Source of the DNA: Sulfitobacter faviae
GTDB lineage: Bacteria; Pseudomonadota; Alphaproteobacteria; Rhodobacterales; Rhodobacteraceae
Length of the DNA stretch: 64,000 nucleotides
Assembly: GCF_029870955.1 (NCBI RefSeq)
Contig: NZ_PGFQ01000001.1
Location: forward strand, 1,364,001-1,428,000
Direction: 5' to 3'
In this document: one piece after another, positions 37,700 through 48,190 of the stretch
How positions within the stretch are numbered: the stretch's first letter is position 1
Layout: the number at the start of each line of letters is the position of its first letter
Position numbers and translations under genes: made by a program
Notes under the pieces: model-generated
The model's database searches: none
What the model was told of the DNA's origin: nothing
Seen by the model: the letters and a program-made list of their open reading frames with translations, nothing else

Positions 37700-38454
37700 T
37701 GCCGCCCGAGCTGAAAGTCGCCGGGGGCGATTCCGGCCTGCGCATTCAGCATCTGCGCAAGTCTTACCGCAAGAAAGCGGTGATCCGCGACTTTTCGATG
37801 GCGCTCGACCGGGGGGAGGTCGTGGCGCTTTTGGGGCCGAACGGCTCGGGCAAGACGACCACTTTCTACGCGGTGGCCGGTCTGGTCACGCCCGAAGGCG
37901 GGCGTGTCACCGTGGACGGCAAAGACGTGACCACCCTGCCCATGTACCGCCGCGCGCAGCTTGGCATCGGCTATCTGCCGCAGGAGATGAGCATTTTTCG
38001 CGGGCTGTCGGTGCAGGACAACATCAGCGCGATCCTCGATATTAGGGTCAAACACCGCCACCAGCGCCGCGAACGGCTGGAAGAGTTGCTGACCGAATTT
38101 TCCATCGAACACCTGCGCCGCGCACCTGCCCTGGCGCTATCAGGCGGGGAGCGGCGCCGGGTGGAAATCGCCCGCTGTCTGGCCGCTAACCCGAACTATC
38201 TGCTGCTTGATGAACCCTTTGCCGGGGTCGATCCGATCTCGGTCGGGGACATTCGGCAACTGGTTGCCGACCTCAAGAAGCGCGGCATCGGGGTGCTGAT
38301 CACCGACCACAATGTGCGCGAAACCCTAGAGATCGTGGACCGTGCCTATATCCTGCATGAGGGCAAAGTTCTGATGTCTGGAACGCCCGAAGAAGTTGTG
38401 CAAAACGAGAATGTGCGCCGTGTCTACCTTGGCGATAATTTCCGTATTTCCTAA
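37699..38454 (+). CDS. lptB: LPS export ABC transporter ATPase LptB
   Basis: A 251-residue ATPase that powers LPS extraction with LptFG. Walker A is [18 protein letters not shown], the Q-loop [20 protein letters not shown], the signature [19 protein letters not shown] and Walker [15 protein letters not shown], with H-loop [19 protein letters not shown] and the [15 protein letters not shown] end are LptB-specific. Confidence 0.95.
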   Translation: MPPELKVAGGDSGLRIQHLRKSYRKKAVIRDFSMALDRGEVVALLGPNGSGKTTTFYAVAGLVTPEGGRVTVDGKDVTTLPMYRRAQLGIGYLPQEMSIFRGLSVQDNISAILDIRVKHRHQRRERLEELLTEFSIEHLRRAPALALSGGERRRVEIARCLAANPNYLLLDEPFAGVDPISVGDIRQLVADLKKRGIGVLITDHNVRETLEIVDRAYILHEGKVLMSGTPEEVVQNENVRRVYLGDNFRIS

Positions 38455-38762
38455 GACTTAGCGCGTTTTTCCGGGTCTTCCAGCCCTCGGCAAAGCCTTG
38501 CTCGCACGATGCGGAAAACCGCTCTGATTGTAGCGATAAAAGGATAGCACGCGCATCGGCGGCATTGACTTTCAAACCGAAACGCGGCCTCATTGAGCTA
38601 TGGTGACATCGCGTTCCTGTTTGATCCTGCATCGCCCTTCCCGCGAAGGAACGGTCAAAATCATCCTGGTCGCAGCGCCATTCCTCCATATCTGAAAGTT
38701 GTCGCGCTCCACGCATGTGGACCGTTTGGCAATGTTCGGAACAAGAAAGACAAGGAGACGAT
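38455..38762 (+). promoter_or_regulatory. 308-base gap between lptB and hpf, probable hpf promoter region
   Basis: No gene is supported. In many proteobacteria rpoN lies between lptB and hpf; here it is absent and there is no remnant of it. TTGACT near 38569 with a CCTCATT 17 bases on could be a -35/-10 pair for hpf, including a heat-shock-type promoter. This is a weak reading. AAGGAG just before 38763 is the hpf ribosome-binding site. Confidence 0.4.
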
Positions 38763-39329
38763 ATGCGGTATCAGATCAGTGGCAAACAGATCGACATTGG
38801 CGACGCGCTTCGGACACATGTCCGGACCGAACTGGACGAGGCGGTCAGCAAATATGCCGAACGCCCGACAGATGCGATGGTGGTGTTTTCCAAAACGGGC
38901 CACGAATTTGCCTGCGAGGCGACCGTGCATCTTTCCACCGGTCTTAATGCGTCGGCCAAGGCCAAGGCGACAGAGATCTATGCCGCCTTCGACAGCTGCT
39001 GCGAAAAGATGGAAAAACAGCTGCGCCGCTATAAGCGCCGCCTGAAGGACCATCACAAAGAACGCGCCGAACCGGTTGAACTTCTGGGGGCGTCCTCCTA
39101 TATCCTCGCGTCAGACAGCGATTCAGATGCGCAGGAACCTGATACCCTCCAACCCATGATCATTGCAGAGATGCAGACGAAGGTGCCAACTTTGTCTGTC
39201 GGCGAAGCGGTGATGCAGATGGAATTGTCGGGCGATCCGGTGCTATTGTTTCGCAAGGAAGGCCAGGAAGGGATGAATGTCGTGTACCGCCGCGAAGACG
39301 GCAACATCGGCTGGATCGACCCTTCGTAA
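38763..39329 (+). CDS. hpf: Ribosome hibernation promoting factor, long form
   Basis: A 188-residue protein that dimerises and silences ribosomes in stationary phase. The N-terminal S30AE domain (MRYQISGKQIDIGDALRTHV) is joined by an acidic linker to the C-terminal dimerisation domain (DPVLLFRKEGQEGMNVVYRR). The long form makes 100S particles alone. ATG 38763 follows AAGGAGACGAT. Confidence 0.94.
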   Translation: MRYQISGKQIDIGDALRTHVRTELDEAVSKYAERPTDAMVVFSKTGHEFACEATVHLSTGLNASAKAKATEIYAAFDSCCEKMEKQLRRYKRRLKDHHKERAEPVELLGASSYILASDSDSDAQEPDTLQPMIIAEMQTKVPTLSVGEAVMQMELSGDPVLLFRKEGQEGMNVVYRREDGNIGWIDPS

Positions 39330-39369
39330 CCCACGGCGGTAACTTCCGCCACAGAGCAGGGCGAGCGGA

Positions 39370-39834
39370 ATGGATTTCGGCAAACTCCTCAAGCCAGAGG
39401 CCGTGAAGGTTTTGACTTCGGCTTCGAGCAAGAAGCGTCTGATGCAGGATATCGGCGAACTCGCCCAGCAAGCCTATGGGCTGCCGGCCGGCCAAGTGGT
39501 AGACGCGCTGATGACGCGCGAAACCCTTGGGCCGACCGGCGTGGGCCACGGTGTCGCCCTGCCCCACGCGCGGATTGACGGGATCGACAAGGTCGTCGGT
39601 GCCTTCGTGCTACTGGACAAACCGATTGATTTTTCCTCGGTCGACCGGCAACCGGTCGACGTGGCCTTTGCCCTCTTCGCCCCCGAAGATGCGGGGGTGG
39701 AGCATCTCAAAGCGCTGGCACTGGTGGCCCGCACACTGCGCGACACCAGCATCTGCACCAAGCTGCGGTCGAACCCCGACCCGGCCACGCTTTACACCAT
39801 CCTGACCGAAGACAAGGCCGATAAGGCCGCCTGA
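39370..39834 (+). CDS. ptsN: PTS IIA-like nitrogen-regulatory protein PtsN
   Basis: A 154-residue EIIA-Ntr protein. The phosphorylated His is in GPTGVGHGVALPHARIDGID. It receives phosphate through PtsP and NPr and adjusts nitrogen, potassium and stress responses. It follows hpf by 40 bases, the order seen in many proteobacteria. Confidence 0.94.
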   Translation: MDFGKLLKPEAVKVLTSASSKKRLMQDIGELAQQAYGLPAGQVVDALMTRETLGPTGVGHGVALPHARIDGIDKVVGAFVLLDKPIDFSSVDRQPVDVAFALFAPEDAGVEHLKALALVARTLRDTSICTKLRSNPDPATLYTILTEDKADKAA

Positions 39835-39871
39835 TCCTAGGCCGCCTGACCTTCGGCCACCTGACCCTGCG

Positions 39872-42800
39872 CTAGACAGCGACCGGTTCCGGCTCTGGCG
39901 GGGTCGGCTTTGCGCGTTTCGCTTTCTTCTCTCCCAGCATCAACATCGCCGGGGTCACCACCAGCGTCAGCACGGTGGCCACCACCAGACCGCCCGCGAT
40001 GGCCGAGCTCAGCTCGGTCCACCATTGGGTGGAAGGCGCGCCATAGACGATCTCGCGCGTGAAGAAGTTGATGTTGAGGCCAATCACCATGGGCATCAGG
40101 CCAAGCGCCGTGGTGACCGAGGTCAGCACCACGGGCCGCAAACGCTGCGCCCCGGTGCGCAGCGCAGCCTCTAGCGGCGACAGCCCGAGTTTCTTGAGGT
40201 CGTTATAGGTGTCAATCAGAACGATATTGTTGTTCACCACGATCCCCGCCAGCGCGATGACCCCGATGCCGCCCATGACCACCCCGAAGGGCCGTCCGGT
40301 AATCAGCAGGCCAAAGAGCACCCCGGCAATCGAAAAGACGATGGCCGACATGACGACGAAGGCTTGGTAAAAGCTGTTGAATTGGATCACGAGGATCACG
40401 AACATCAGGAAAATCGCGGTGATGAAGGCGCCGACGAGGAAGATCATCGATTCCTGCTGGTCCTCCGCCTCCCCGGCGAAGGAGGCTTCGACACCCGGCG
40501 GCAAGTCCATCGCGTCAATCGCGCTGCGCAGCGCGACGGTCTGGTCGTTCACCAAGACACCCGGCGCGACATTGGCCTCGATCGTGACCACCCGCTCTTG
40601 ATCCACCCGCGTGATCGTGCCGGTCCGCGGACTCGGCTCGAAAGTCACGAAGTTCGAGATCGGCACCAGCCCTGCGGAGGTCGGCACGCGCAGCGATTGC
40701 AACTCTTCCAGCGTGCGCTCATCCGACGGGAAGCGCACATTGATGTCGATGGAGCCTTCGGCGTCGTCAGGCCGGTAATCCGCGACCGTGATGCCCCGCG
40801 TGAGCAGTTGCACCGCCTGCCCCAGCGTCGAGATATCGGCCCCGAACCGCGCGGCCTCGGACCGGTTCACGGCGATGCGCCATTCCACCCCCGGCAGGGG
40901 CGCGAGTCGGTCACATCGGTGAAACCGCCGATATCGGCCATCTTCTCGCGGATCTGATCCACCACCTGCTGCTGCACCTGCGGGTCATGCGCCTCGATCC
41001 GCAGATTGACGGGTTTGCCCGCCGAGGGGCCGTTCGATGCGGTCTGCACCTGCACGTCGATCCCCGGAATGGCCGCCATCTCGGTCCGGATTTCCTCGCC
41101 AATGATGGCGGCGGGGCGGCGTTCGTCCCACTCGGTGAACTCCACCTGAATGGTGCCGATCAGATCGGCACTGTCGCGGTTGCTGCTGCCGGTGCGGGCA
41201 TAGACGCTGGCGATCTCGTCATAGGCAAAGAGGCGCTGCTCGACCTGCCGCACCAGCGCGTCTTGTTCGTAGATCGAGAAATTGTCCCGCGCACGCACCT
41301 GCACCTGCGCAAAATCAGGCTCTACATCGGGGAAAAAGGTGATCCCATTGCCGAATTGCGCATAGGCCGTGAAGCCGCCCATCAGCATGGAAATGGCAAG
41401 GATCAGGGTCATCCACGGGCGCAGGATGGCGAATTGCAGCAGTTTGACATAGCCACCGGTAAAGCCTTTCAGGTCACGCGGGTCGCCCTGTTCAGCGGCA
41501 TGGAGCGTCGCCTTGTCCTTAGCCGATTGCGGCGGGCGCTTGCCGATAATCCCGCCGACGACGGGGATAAAGACCAGCGCCATGAAAAGGGATGCGGTCA
41601 GGGTCAGGATCACCGTAATGGGCAGGAATTTCATGAACTCCCCCACCGTGCCGGTCCAGAACAGCAGCGGGAAAAACACGCTGAGCGTCGTCGCCGTTGA
41701 GGCGATGATCGGCCATGCCATGCGTTTGGCGGCATGGGCATAGGCGGCGCGGGGCGAATGCCCCTCTTGCAGGCGGCGGTCGGCAAGTTCGGTGGTCACG
41801 ATGGCCCCGTCCACCAGCATCCCCACCACGAGGATGAGCGAAAAGAGCACGACGAGGTTCATCGTATAGCCCATGACCCAAAGCGCCGTGACCCCGGCCA
41901 AGAAGGCCCCCGGAATGGCCAAGCCCACCAGCAGGGCCGAGCGGACGCCCAAGGCCCAGACAATCACGATCATCACAAGGATTACCGCCGCGATGACATT
42001 GGCCTCGAGATCGCTGAGCATGTCTTGGACCTGCTCGGATTCGTCTTGGGTGTATTTGACGGTGATGCTGTCGGGCCATTCCGCGCGCATCTCGTCAATC
42101 AATTCGCGCACCGCCGCGACTGTCTCGATGATATTCGCGCCCGAGCGTTTCTTGATCTCAAGCGCCAGCGCGGGCTGGCCGTCGATCCGGGCGAAGCCAG
42201 TCGGGTCTTTGAAGGTTCGGCGGATCGTGGCTACATCGGCAAAGGTCACCACCGTATCGCCGCGTACCTTGATCGGCAGCGACATGACATCTTCGACATT
42301 CTCGATCAGCCCCGGCACCTTGAGCACCAGCCGCCCCGCGCCGCTTTCAATCGCCCCCGCCGCGATCAGGCGGTTGTTGCGGTTGATCTGGCTGATCAGC
42401 TCTTCGAAAGAGATATTATAGGTCTCAAAGACCGTAGGGTCGATCAGCACCTCCAAAAGCTCGGTCCGCTCCCCCCGACATCGACTTCAAGCACGCCGGA
42501 CAGCCCTTCGATCGCGTCCTTCAACTCTTCGGAAATGGAGTTGAGCGTCCTTTCCGGCACCGGGCCCGAGAGGATCGCGGTCAGGATCGGGAAGAGCGCC
42601 GTGTTGATCTCGGTCACGACCGGGTCGGTGGCGTCTTCGGGCAGGTCCGACTTGGCCCGGTCCACGCCCTCGCGCACCTTGTCGAGCGCCTCATCGGAAT
42701 CGAACCCCGGCTCGAACTCCAATTGCACCGAGGCATGGCCCTCGGCCCCGTTCGAGGTGATCTGTTTCAACCCGGTGATGGCGCTGAGTTCGGTCTCAAG

Positions 42801-43001
42801 CGGCTCAACGAGCAGCCGCTCGCTGTCCTCGGGCGAGATGCCTTCGAGAGAGGTGGAGACATAGAGCGTCGGGATCGGAATCTCGGGCGAGCTTTCCTTG
42901 GGGATGCCAACATAGGCATAGGCCCCGACCGCCAAGATCATCACCAAGCTCAGGATCACCACGCGGGCGCGGCTGAAAGCGGCGTCGATCAGCGTGTTCA
43001 T
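39872..43001 (-). pseudogene. RND efflux transporter permease, two frameshifts as read
   Basis: An AcrB/MMPL-type inner-membrane pump of about 1,043 residues when repaired, driven by protons. The start MNTLIDAAFSRARVVILSLV has the first helix. VNNNIVLIDTYNDLKKLG and MLVDGAIVTTELADRR are the paired TM4/TM10-type regions of RND pumps. Breaks lie at CCCCCC 42471-42476, where one added G on the coding strand gives VDVGGERTELLEVLID, and at GGGG 40897-40900, where one added C gives DSRPLPGVEWRIAVNR. The ATG overlaps the adaptor stop, so both are one operon. The substrate is unknown. Confidence 0.9.
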
Positions 43002-44239
43002 TCCACTTGCTCCGGCTGGGCGGCTTCGGCGCTGCCGGTGATCTGGCCGTTGCCGGTTGGCTGGTCTTCCAACTCGTCAATCTCGGGCACACCCGTCATG
43101 GGCTGCGCTTCCCCTTCATTGTCGCCGCCGGTTTCGGGCTGCGGATTGACCGTTTCCCCGTTGTTGACGAAGCCCTGCCCGATGGTGATGATCTGGGCCT
43201 CATCCGGCAGGCCCGCGATCCAGATGCCATCGGTCTGCGCGCGCACAATGGCGATCTTGTTAAAGACAACCTTATCGTCATCATTAACGGTTTTGACGCC
43301 CAAGGTGCCATTGGTGTCCAAGGACAGGATCGCCGGAGAGACGAAATGCGCGCGGGTCTCGCCCGTGGGGATGCGCACGCGGGCCGAAATGCCCGCGGGG
43401 ATCGCTCCATCCGCGTTTTCGACCCTGACTTCGGCGGTAAAGGTCCGGGTTTCGGCGCTGGCACTGCTTGAGACGAATTGCACCTTGCCCTGCGCCTCTG
43501 TCCCGGTGATGAAGACGACCTCGGCCTCTTGCCCCTCTTCAATATCTTTGAGCGACTGCTGGGGCACCTGCACTTGGATCGTCAGTGGCGTGTTGTCGAC
43601 CAGACGCGCGATTTCTTCACCGGTAGAGACGAACTCTCCCGCCGAGATATCGAGCATCTCTAACCGCCCGGGAAAGGGGGCGCGGATTTCGGTGTTGTTC
43701 AGCGCCTCTTCGGCGGCGGTGACCGAGGCCTGAGCGGCGGCCAACGTCGCGCGGGCTTGGCTCACGCGGTCCACGGTCGAGACGCCCCGGTCCAGCAGGG
43801 CTTGGGCGTTGTCGTATTCGCGCTGTGCGCGGCTCAATTCCTCACGCGCGCGGGCCAAATCGGAATCGCGCGCCGTGGTGCTGAGCCGCGCGATCAACGC
43901 GCCCGCTTCGACCGCATCGCCCTTGGCGACCAAAACTTCGGCAATCTCACCACCCGCTTCGGCGCGGACCATCGTATCGCGATCCGGCAGGGCCTGCCCT
44001 TCGGCCACGAAGACCTGCGTCACGCTTTCAGCTTGAGAGCCGCGCACCGCCACTGTCACCGCTTCGGGAGCAATGGGCGCAGGCGCGGCCTCCTCGGTCT
44101 CTTCGGAGGGGATGATATAGCCGCTGCCCATCCAAAGAGCGATCAACAGCGCTATCCCACCGGCGATGAACTTCGACCGTTTCGAGCCGGCATCGCTGTC
44201 GAATGAAAGCGTCTGGCGCTCTTGAGATGTGTCACTCAT
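42998..44239 (-). CDS. RND efflux periplasmic adaptor (membrane fusion protein)
   Basis: A 413-residue HlyD-type adaptor. A cytoplasmic start and one N-terminal helix (FIAGGIALLIALWMGSGYII) precede a lipoyl half (MVRAEAGGEIAEVLVAKGDA), a coiled-coil hairpin (REELSRAQREYDNAQALLDR) and beta-barrel domains. The C-terminal 50 residues are Glu/Pro/Gly-rich. It couples the pump to an outer-membrane channel that is not encoded here. Confidence 0.91.
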   Translation of the reverse strand: MSDTSQERQTLSFDSDAGSKRSKFIAGGIALLIALWMGSGYIIPSEETEEAAPAPIAPEAVTVAVRGSQAESVTQVFVAEGQALPDRDTMVRAEAGGEIAEVLVAKGDAVEAGALIARLSTTARDSDLARAREELSRAQREYDNAQALLDRGVSTVDRVSQARATLAAAQASVTAAEEALNNTEIRAPFPGRLEMLDISAGEFVSTGEEIARLVDNTPLTIQVQVPQQSLKDIEEGQEAEVVFITGTEAQGKVQFVSSSASAETRTFTAEVRVENADGAIPAGISARVRIPTGETRAHFVSPAILSLDTNGTLGVKTVNDDDKVVFNKIAIVRAQTDGIWIAGLPDEAQIITIGQGFVNNGETVNPQPETGGDNEGEAQPMTGVPEIDELEDQPTGNGQITGSAEAAQPEQVE

Positions 44240-44281
44240 TGATCGAACTCCATCACCGCGACCCCGTGATCGGGCCGCGCG

Positions 44282-44755
44282 TCAATTCTTGGGCTTGCTC
44301 ACCCGGGTTGCTACGTCATCAAGCGCGGCGCTGATCGTGTCATAGAAGGCGGCGAAATTATCGAGCCTTCGGCGCACCCCTTCGGCCTCTTCGGGCAGCT
44401 TGCGGATCGTATCGTTAATCTCGGATTTGGCGTGGCGGGTCCCTGCCAGCGCATATTTCGTCATCGCGGCATAGGCGTCATCGGCGAGTTGGAAGTAATC
44501 CTGCCGGTCGCCCGTCTTGTTCACACGCCGGATCAACCCCCGCTCTTCGAGCAGACGAATGGAGGTGCTGATCGTGGCGCGGCTGACGGAAAGGCGGCGC
44601 GACAGCGCGCCAAAGGCGATCGGCTCGCCCTCGAAAACCAGCATGGCAAAGACCTGCCCCGCCATGCGCGGCAACCCCTCGCCCATGGCAACGACGCCCA
44701 TGCGGGTGATGAAGTCATCGCGGACTTGGTCGATTTGGTCAGTGCTATCCATCAT
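44282..44755 (-). CDS. MarR/GbsR-type transcriptional regulator
   Basis: A 157-residue regulator. The wHTH reads AFGALSRRLSVSRATISTSI and RLLEERGLIRRVNKTGDRQD, with a C-terminal dimerisation helix. GbsR-type proteins are MarR relatives. The start is uncertain: tandem ATGs at 44755 and 44752 follow GGGGA closely, and an upstream ATG at 44806 is possible. It is 42 bases before the adaptor gene on the same strand, so it probably controls the efflux operon. Confidence 0.85.
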   Translation of the reverse strand: MMDSTDQIDQVRDDFITRMGVVAMGEGLPRMAGQVFAMLVFEGEPIAFGALSRRLSVSRATISTSIRLLEERGLIRRVNKTGDRQDYFQLADDAYAAMTKYALAGTRHAKSEINDTIRKLPEEAEGVRRRLDNFAAFYDTISAALDDVATRVSKPKN

Positions 44756-44877
44756 TCCCCGTCCACGGCAGGCGCGTTGACGGTAGATAGACAAGGCGAG
44801 GCACAAATCAAGACTATTCAGAATTTTCCGAACAGACGGAACAACGCGCGTCGCCGGTAGACTTCCGGCGCTCGACC

Positions 44878-45444
44878 CTACTTCAACCCGTTCTGGGCGA
44901 TATAGTGGGCCAGATCAAGGACGAGTTGCCCCCGCGCCGCGGCGATGGCGTTTGCGCCACCTTCGGGATTGAACGGCACGCTGAGGTCGAACAGGCCCGA
45001 CCGCTCCCGCCGGTCATCGGGGACGGCCACGAAATACTGACCGGAGGCGCGGAACTCCCCCGCTTCTGTGGCCACCAGTTCGGCAAAGCGCACTTCGAGG
45101 CTGGCATCGGGGAAAGCCTCGAACGGCCAAGGCTCAGACGCGATGCGCCGCTCCGTCATCCGCGCAAGGTTCTGGCTAAGCTCCAGCGCCACGGCCCGTT
45201 CGGGCGCATCGGCCCAAAGCACATCGGTCGAACTGACCAGACGGCCATCGGCCAGTTGCACCGAAATCTCTTCGGCGGCGGCGTAGGTCGGCAAAGACAC
45301 GTCGCGCACTTCGACAGAACTGAAGGCGATGGAGGTCTTCTCTGTCACCGCCGGGGCGCGGACGGGGAAACGTTCAGCCGTGCCGCCACAGGCGGCCAAG
45401 GCTGCCAGCAGGCCGAGGGTGATCAAGGGTCTTGCAAATGTCAT
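44878..45444 (-). CDS. pqiC: PqiC-like ABC-transport auxiliary lipoprotein
   Basis: A 188-residue outer-membrane lipoprotein. The signal MTFARPLITLGLLAALAACG ends in a lipobox (LAAC). The mature part (FPVRAPAVTEKTSIAFSSVE) matches the ABC_trans_aux/PqiC family. In E. coli PqiC sits at the outer membrane where PqiB reaches it. It is last in the pqi operon, three bases after pqiB. Confidence 0.88.
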   Translation of the reverse strand: MTFARPLITLGLLAALAACGGTAERFPVRAPAVTEKTSIAFSSVEVRDVSLPTYAAAEEISVQLADGRLVSSTDVLWADAPERAVALELSQNLARMTERRIASEPWPFEAFPDASLEVRFAELVATEAGEFRASGQYFVAVPDDRRERSGLFDLSVPFNPEGGANAIAAARGQLVLDLAHYIAQNGLK

Positions 45445-45447
45445 CCG

Positions 45448-47532
45448 TTACCGTCCCAGCAATAGAGAATTGGGGTTACGTTCGATTGTCCGCGCCAAAG
45501 ATGCAAGGGCATCGGCGGCTTTCTGAATGTCGCGCAGGGTGCGTTCGGCGCTGCGGCTGAGTTGTTCACCTTGGTTATAGCCTTCGATGGTGCGGCTGGC
45601 TTGGGCAAAAAGGGCGGTCAAACGCTCGACCACCTGCGGCAGGTCTTGGGCCGAGAGGGCGATATTATCCGCCGCGTTGCGGGCCGAGGCCAAGGTGCGG
45701 TTCACATTCTCGACCGCGCCGCCTTCGCGCAGTTCTTCCAACGTGGCGTTCAATTCGTCCAAGGCGCGTTTCAATGCGCCCGGCAGGGCCACCGCATCTT
45801 CGGTGCCGATCACCGCATCGGCGGATTCGGTGAGGTCGGTGAGTGCGACGACCAGTTCTTCGACCTCAAGCGTTTCGGCCTTGGCCGCCACCGCTTGAAT
45901 GCGCTCCACCAACTCCGGCACGCCTTCGACCGAGGAGGACACCGCATTGGCCGCATCCGATGCGCCCTCAAGCGCGGCGGAAAGCCGTTCGGCAATCCGC
46001 TCTTCCTCAAGCTGGGCCACCAATTCTTCGATCCGCACCAGCGTGCCGTTCAGGGCGACAGGCACGTTCTTGACCTCTTCGGAAGAGACCAGCCCGGTCA
46101 ACTCGCCCAAAAGGGTGCGCACGTCCTGCGGGGTTTCGCGTAGGTCTTCGTCCGATACGAAAGCCTCTGCCGAATTGAGGAAGGTGATCGCGCTGTTGAG
46201 CAACTCTTCAATCGGCAGGCTGTTAATGCGGGTAAAGACCCCTTCGACCGTGGCCGCCGCATCAGAGACATCGCTTTCCGTGGTCGGCATCAGCGCAAGG
46301 CCATTCTCCATCTCGTTCAACGAGGCCTCGGGCGCGTCTTCGACGGCCACGAATTCAACCTTCAAACCACCCGTCAACAGGCTGGCCGAGGCCAGCCGCG
46401 CGCGCAGGCCGTTTTCCACACGTTCTTTCAAGAACGCCAGCGCGGCTTCGGCGGTGACGTCATCCTGCATCCCCAGATGCGCCGGTTGGATCGACAGGAT
46501 GGCGTTCAGCCGGACGCGGCTGTCGCCGAACCGTTCGAAGTCTACCAGCCCCGAGAGGGTCTCGACCTCACCGATCTCCAGCCCGCTCATCTCAACCGGG
46601 GCGCCGACGATCAGACCCGAGATATTGTCGTCGAACACGACGCTCAGCTTCAGCGGATCGACCTCGGAGGCGTTAAAGACAGAGTTCCGCGCGGTTTCCT
46701 TGTCGGGGTAAATCTCAAACACCGTCCCGTCAGACACCTGCGCCCCGCCCGAGACGAAAGTGTCAAAGGTGATGCCGCCGCCGACGAGGGTCGCCAACGA
46801 GGAAAAGTCGATCTCGGCCCCCGCGGGGCCAATGTTGACGCTAAAGCCCGATGCGTCCCAAAAGCGGGTGGATTCATTGATCAACTGACGGTGCTCTTCG
46901 AAAATCAGCGCCTCGACAATGGCGTAGTTGCCGCGCGGGGCGATCTTGGCATAGCCGACGCGGCCCACCTCGATGCCCTTGTAAAGGATCGGCGCATTGT
47001 CGGTCAGATGCCCGTTCGCGGTGGAGCGGAAGGCAATCTCAAGCCCGCCTTGGCCGCCGCGGATCAACGGCTCGGTCGACGATCCCTGAAAGCGCTCTGC
47101 CGCGGGGCCGACCTGTTGGTCCCACGACCCTTCGATATAGACACCGCTCAGCACCGTGCTGAGACCGGTGATGCCCTGTGCGGTGACTTCGGGCTGCACG
47201 ACCCAGAAGACCGCGCCATTGTCGATGTAAGGGGCCACGTCCTTGTCGACGCGGATATGCGCCGTCACCCGGTCCAAACCCGAGGTAAAGCCGACCTTCT
47301 CGACCACCCCGACCGTCACATCGCGAAAGCGCAATTCGGTCTCTCCGGCAGAGATGCCCGCGCCCTCTTCGAATTCCACGACGATCACCGGGCCGCGCTC
47401 GCTGTAAGACCGATAGGCCACGAAAAGCGCCACGATCAGGGCGAGGATCGGGATGATCCAGATCACCGAGGCCCCGCTGAGAAACATCTTGCGGGTCGGG
47501 GAAATCGGTACGTCGGGAGGCGTCTTAGTCAT
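45448..47532 (-). CDS. pqiB: PqiB-type multi-MCE (MlaD) protein
   Basis: A 694-residue protein with one N-terminal helix (VIWIIPILALIVALFVAYRS) and three MCE domains (about residues 45-140, 160-270 and 285-380). A long Glu/Leu/Ala-rich helical region follows (about 430-690). In E. coli the PqiB MCE rings form a tube that carries lipid between membranes. It overlaps pqiA by eight bases. Confidence 0.92.
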   Translation of the reverse strand: MTKTPPDVPISPTRKMFLSGASVIWIIPILALIVALFVAYRSYSERGPVIVVEFEEGAGISAGETELRFRDVTVGVVEKVGFTSGLDRVTAHIRVDKDVAPYIDNGAVFWVVQPEVTAQGITGLSTVLSGVYIEGSWDQQVGPAAERFQGSSTEPLIRGGQGGLEIAFRSTANGHLTDNAPILYKGIEVGRVGYAKIAPRGNYAIVEALIFEEHRQLINESTRFWDASGFSVNIGPAGAEIDFSSLATLVGGGITFDTFVSGGAQVSDGTVFEIYPDKETARNSVFNASEVDPLKLSVVFDDNISGLIVGAPVEMSGLEIGEVETLSGLVDFERFGDSRVRLNAILSIQPAHLGMQDDVTAEAALAFLKERVENGLRARLASASLLTGGLKVEFVAVEDAPEASLNEMENGLALMPTTESDVSDAAATVEGVFTRINSLPIEELLNSAITFLNSAEAFVSDEDLRETPQDVRTLLGELTGLVSSEEVKNVPVALNGTLVRIEELVAQLEEERIAERLSAALEGASDAANAVSSSVEGVPELVERIQAVAAKAETLEVEELVVALTDLTESADAVIGTEDAVALPGALKRALDELNATLEELREGGAVENVNRTLASARNAADNIALSAQDLPQVVERLTALFAQASRTIEGYNQGEQLSRSAERTLRDIQKAADALASLARTIERNPNSLLLGR

Positions 47533-48190
47533 TGGTTTTCAGGCCCTCGTCCTTGGTCTGAGCGTCCCAGATCATGCGGGTGTCGAACGCTTGTGCCGCC
47601 AGCATGGTAAAGATCACGGAGAGGGCAAAAAAGATGCTCGCGGTACCGGGATTGATGGCGGCCAGTGTCTTGAGTTGCACCAGAGCAGACAAAATCGCAA
47701 CCACAAAGATATCGATCATCGACCAGCGTCCGATGTACTCAACCACTTCGTAAAGGTAATGCCGCTGGCGCTGCGAGGTGACAGAGCGCCGTTTGACGCT
47801 GATCGCAAGAAAGGCCACGGCCATGAATTTGGCCACCGGAATGGCGACAGAGGCGAAGAGGATGATCAAGGCGATCCCCCAGTTGCCATATTGCGCCAGT
47901 TCCACCGCGCCGCCGATGATCGTGCTTTCCTCGACCTGAAACAGCGTGCGGGTCTTGAGCATCGGATAGGTATTCGCGGGGATGTAGCACATCAGCCCCA
48001 CCGTCCAGAATGCCCAGACACGCTGAAGGCTCATCCGATCGCGCGAGACCAGCTTGCTGCCACAACGGCTGCAAATCTCCGTGCCCATCGGCGCGGGCTT
48101 GTTACAGCGGGTGCAGGCCACGATGCCCAACTCCCGTGCGCTCACGATGTCTTGGGATGTTCCAGAGAGTTCCATACGGACCATTTGCAT
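47525..48190 (-). CDS. pqiA: PqiA-family inner-membrane protein, second domain gene
   Basis: A 221-residue protein. I choose ATG 48190 (MQMVRMELSGTSQDIVSARE) with AGGA upstream; it overlaps the previous gene by 49 bases. A zinc ribbon (ACTRCNKPAPMGTEICSRCG) precedes four helices, with the PqiA signature YIPANTYPMLKTRTLFQVEE. E. coli PqiA holds two such units in one chain; here they are separate genes. Confidence 0.88.
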   Translation of the reverse strand: MQMVRMELSGTSQDIVSARELGIVACTRCNKPAPMGTEICSRCGSKLVSRDRMSLQRVWAFWTVGLMCYIPANTYPMLKTRTLFQVEESTIIGGAVELAQYGNWGIALIILFASVAIPVAKFMAVAFLAISVKRRSVTSQRQRHYLYEVVEYIGRWSMIDIFVVAILSALVQLKTLAAINPGTASIFFALSVIFTMLAAQAFDTRMIWDAQTKDEGLKTND

